From Pigoraptor vietnamica (Eukaryota; Opisthokonta; Filasterea), in assembly GCA_943704525.1 (NCBI GenBank), contig CALSCQ010000699.1, forward strand, positions 1-11,493: DNA of 11,493 bases. The letters are read 5' to 3'. The position numbers and the translations under genes are program-made. Numbering within the stretch: the first letter of the stretch is position 1; each line of letters opens with the position of its first letter. The notes under the pieces are model-generated. The model was not told where the DNA came from. It saw nothing but the letters and a program-made list of their open reading frames with translations, and made no database searches. Shown piece by piece: positions 8,100-11,493 of the stretch.

Positions 8100-11000
8100 C
8101 TACACGGGCGAGTGCATGCCGAGCTTGGTGCCGAAGAGAAGTCGCGCGCGCTTCTGCGTCCGCAGGTAGAGCCGCAGGTCATGGGCCTTGACGCGCTCGT
8201 TCAGAGCGAGTAGAGGAAGCACCCAGCACGTCCCCAGAACGTACGCGTACCAAGGGACCTCGCTCATGGAGAACGTAATCGTCTCAGGGAGTGTCGCCGC
8301 GTTGTACACGGCCACAAACGCCGACTGGAGGGCCAGGCTGAAGGCAATATATGTATATCAATTGCAGTCCACATGTGTATGAGGCACAGTGTGCACGCCG
8401 CCACTCACCACAGAATGGCACTCGCAGCCCACGCGCGATTGTGGAAAGGGGGGAACTCAAGGACGGTCTTCGTGCGCCGCACAAAGCTCGCCGAAATCGT
8501 AACTGCCACGGCGCCGAATGAGCGCGGCAAGGAAATGCAACGACGACGCGCGCAAACCCACGCACACTCGCGCGCACACGCACAATACGTCATGCACACG
8601 CACATACACGCCCACATACCGAAATATAGGACCAAGGCCCACAGCGCCAGGTTCTGGGCCAACGCGTAGCCTTGCGAGAACTCCGTAGTCCAACCGTTCC
8701 AAACGGCGGACGCAAACGGACCGCTGCGTTCCCCAAAGAGGCCGTTGCATTCGCTCACTGACCCAAACGATGCCACGTAGTCGGCCACGGGGCCGTTGCA
8801 GAACCCGCGAAGGATGAGCGCAAACACGCCGACGGCCACCCCGGCAGACGGCAGAAAGCGCACGAGCATGTAGACCGAGTAGCGGCGAGCGAACTTGAGC
8901 GTCTCCTTGTTCTTGCCGGTCATCGCACGCAGAATGCCCACGTCGGCCGGCGACGCCAGGATGGAGGCGGCGAGGAGCGGGACGATGATCCACGTGATCC
9001 ACAGCAGGTGTATCGCATTGAAAATCGGCGGCAGCAGCACAATGTAGTCGATGAGAAGGGCGCAGTAGAGGCACACGTGGCACCCGAGCACGAAGGCGAG
9101 CGCCATCGCGCAATTGTCGCTGAGCCGGCGAGCTTCCTGCATGAGCCCGCGCACGACAGAGACATCCGCATCGTGAGAGAGCTCGATCGTGCACGGGATC
9201 GCGGTCAGGGCGGCGGCCAGCTCGTTCGCCGACGGCCTCGCATTCACTTCACGCGGCGGAAGAAAGGATAATGATGAGAGATACAATTACAGAGCATTGA
9301 AGGAAGCAGAGGAGACAGAGCGTGAGTGAACGAAACAGAAAATGAAAGTAGGAGACACCATGACGCGCACCACTAGTGGCGGCCCCTGTGGCGTCGCCCA
9401 CACCGCGCGCGTAATCCGGAGTGCCTGCGAAGCAAGCGGAGAAAATTAGGGAAACGGCAGTCCATGAAACGACAAGATCCACAACACTCGCGGCGCCAAG
9501 TAACGCGTGCTAGTGTGAAAGTGCGTGTATGCAATGTATGCATGTGTAGTAGTGTGTGTGAATTAGGAGGGCCGGAGGAGCACTGCAACAAACACGCACC
9601 GGCCTCGTAGCTCCTGTAGTGCCCCAGCAGGCACGCTGTCGGCTGCATCGGCATCACGGCGATGGGGAGGTCCGAGCGCGCAAACGACGCGCAGTTGGCG
9701 GGACGCAGCGCACTGCCGGCGCACGCCACGACCTCGCCGTTCTCCTGCATGATCAGCATCATCTCCTGTGGGGCCAATTGCCGAGGAGGCGCGTGAGTCT
9801 GGACAGCCGAACGATAGAAGCGACGAATCGGGGCGACACCAAAGACACACCTCCGTGGTCTCGGGAGTGCATTCCGTGAAAAGGGGGACAAGCAGCGGGA
9901 CGTCGTCCACGTTTTCCAAGTGAGGGCGAATCGAGTGGATGCCGCGTGGCAGACGGGACTTGTTGCTGTTCGGCACACGGGTGAGCGAGAAGTGAACGGT
10001 CATACAGCAAGTGCGCAGCGCTCACGACATATGCCACGAGGCTGCTTCTCACCTCTCGTAGGTGGGCGAATTGTGAGGGTGCGGCGTGAGGGGGGCGACC
10101 GACGGCAAGTGCTTGGGGGGAGGCGCCGTGCCAAGCGAAATGTGGCAGTTCCACCCCGTTTCGAGGCCCATCTTGCTCGCGAATTCCTTTGCGGGCATTT
10201 CCTCTTCACGCGCAAAGTACACAAAGCGGACGCCTGCGCGAAACAGGAGGATCAGCACAACGCAGGGGTCGTGGGCGCCAGCAACGACAGGCCGATTGTC
10301 GCACGTCAGTGCACGCAACAGACCTACTGACACACACACCAGCGCACGGGCAACAGACCTACTGACACACACAACGGTGCACGGCACATAGCACGACGGG
10401 ATATACCTGCGCCGTTGAGGTCGTCGATAAACTTGATGACGTCCTTTCGCGGTTGCCTTTGCATGGCCACGGTACCAATGAACATTTGGTGCGCCTGGAG
10501 CCTGAAAAGGAAAGGAAGAAGTGACGACAGGCAATGAAACAGCCCGTAGGCACATTGAGACACTGTCAAACTCTCGCACATTGACACACTGTCAAACTCT
10601 CGCACATTGACACGCTTTCAAACTCTCACACATTCACACACTGTCAAACTCTTGCATCGCACGCTCAGACACTTAAACCCATATTTTTAAACTCACAGAT
10701 ATACAAAAAGGAATGTACGCGCACAAGTCAAATGACCGCCACACATGCGTGCGCCCACAGAAGTGCCATAAACAGGGACATGCAAATATACAACCGCACA
10801 CAACTACACGCGATCTTTTGAACTCGTACGCAGACACATACGCTACAAACCTGTAGAAATCGCACAGCGTCGAGATGTCCTGCGCCTCCCCCGTGTCCGT
10901 CACATCCCCGTCCTCCAAAATAGCCGACTGCCAACGGCTCGAGTCAGCGAATCCTGCAGCGTGGTCAGAATCGAACTAGCACAGCGGCACAACCAGCGAC

Positions 11001-11210
11001 GCACCTGAATGTGACGGTAACCCGCGTAGTCGTCCGGTGGGAGCTCCATGCACAGCGAGCAACACGTGCGCGCGCCGTCCACGCGGCAGTCGCAAAAGTT
11101 GCGCTCCAGTCGACGCGCGGCAGGACACCGCGTGGGCGACACATCGATCCACGGCGGAATAGGCTTGTACGCGAACGAAACGACCTCCATGCACTTTGTG
11201 AGCGACGTTG
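8100..11210 (-). CDS. TMEM94: TMEM94/ERMA-like P-type-ATPase-related protein, last ten exons (5' partial)
   Basis: TMEM94 (ERMA) is an ER membrane protein related to P-type ATPases, reported to load Mg2+ into the ER. Minus-strand exons: 11210-11005, 10927-10851, 10501-10407, 10233-10053, 9965-9851, 9765-9600, 9424-9371, 9246-8620, 8502-8409, 8337-8100. All nine introns are GT-AG and in frame, giving about 617 residues. Colinear landmarks recalled from human TMEM94: FAYKP, a segment ending RFVYF, KMGLETGWNCHISL, LPRGIH, NVPLLVPLFT(E)CTPET, SDLPIAV, ATGKN-like MTGKN, the EVPW helix, and the terminal KLGMHSPV. The hinge GDGxND of ordinary P-type ATPases is not present (CAGSALRPAN stands there), as in the human protein. 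About six membrane helices lie in the last three exons. The earlier exons, with the actuator domain and any DKTG-like site, are outside the window. The acceptor of the 54-nt exon's downstream neighbour is an unusual GAAG (9248-9247), supported by about 120 nt without any AG before it. Confidence 0.9.
10315..10373. repeat. Two-copy 35-nt-period intronic repeat
   Basis: Two identical 24-nt copies of gcaacagacctactgacaca plus caca occur at 10315-10338 and 10350-10373, inside the TMEM94 intron 10234-10406. They are separated by ccagcgcacgg-like sequence, and each is followed by a CA-rich stretch. It looks like a recent local duplication. Confidence 0.8.
10551..10662. repeat. 26-bp tandem repeat, about 4.4 copies, intronic
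   Basis: Units of about 26 bp (consensus acactgtcaaactctcgcac followed by attgac) start at 10560, 10586, 10612 and 10638, with a partial copy before them at 10551. The first two units are identical; the third and fourth carry a few substitutions. The array lies in the longest intron of the window (10502-10850, 349 nt). The period is not a multiple of three, and the array is not coding. Confidence 0.85.

Positions 11211-11493
<283 letters not shown>

Noticed and set aside
9600-9978. Alternative minus-strand frames across TMEM94 exons E and F
   Set aside because: Only the frame giving LPRGIH and EMMLIMQENGEV matches the TMEM94 family and joins in phase with neighbouring exons.
10544-10680. CRISPR-like array
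   Set aside because: The 26-bp units abut with no spacers and lie in a eukaryotic intron; it is a simple tandem repeat.
3792-11210. A co-transcribed operon-like cluster of the three minus-strand genes
   Set aside because: Every gene has its own spliceosomal introns, and each visible start has its own promoter-like motifs. I see no trans-splicing acceptor signal upstream of the ATGs.

Overview
The window is nuclear DNA from a eukaryote, probably a unicellular one with a compact, GC-rich genome. I resolve 17 GT-AG introns. Most are 56-175 nt, and every one keeps the reading frame. The genes are closely packed (118, 150 and about 610 nt between coding ends), and there are no operon-like bacterial signals. 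The protein set (SCYL1, SLC45, TMEM94/ERMA) is shared with animals and some other eukaryotes, but I cannot name the species from the sequence.

Layout, left to right. At 115-199 is a degenerate tRNA-like Pol III element with perfect A and B boxes and a T-run. 200-457 is a GT-rich 5' flank. 458-3673 (+) is a five-exon SCY1-like pseudokinase (SCYL1 type, about 952 aa). 3792-5736 (-) is a four-exon PLP-dependent group II decarboxylase (540 aa), convergent with SCYL1. 5737-6347 is non-coding, with a promoter-like cluster next to the decarboxylase and an A-rich stretch near the transporter 3' end. 6348-7949 (-) is a two-exon SLC45-type MFS sugar transporter (504 aa). 7950-8099 is a 150-nt spacer. 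8100-11210 (-) holds the last ten exons of a TMEM94/ERMA-like P-type-ATPase-related protein, whose 5' part lies beyond the right edge. The window ends in a long (GA)n tract, probably inside the upstream intron and possibly where the assembly broke.

The genes do not form an obvious pathway. SCYL1 acts at the Golgi/COPI interface, TMEM94/ERMA is an ER Mg2+ transporter candidate, SLC45 moves sugars with protons, and the decarboxylase makes an amine from an unidentified amino acid. The three minus-strand genes are arranged head to tail, but nothing shows shared transcription.

I found no previously undescribed multi-gene system. The observations most worth a second look are the altered C-terminal GMN motif (GMH) in the TMEM94 homologue, the missing dibasic COPI signal in SCYL1, a frame-preserving intron inside the first membrane helix of the transporter, a CCAAT/E2F-like/E-box cluster 23-63 nt upstream of the decarboxylase, and the frequent GTGCGT 5' splice site.
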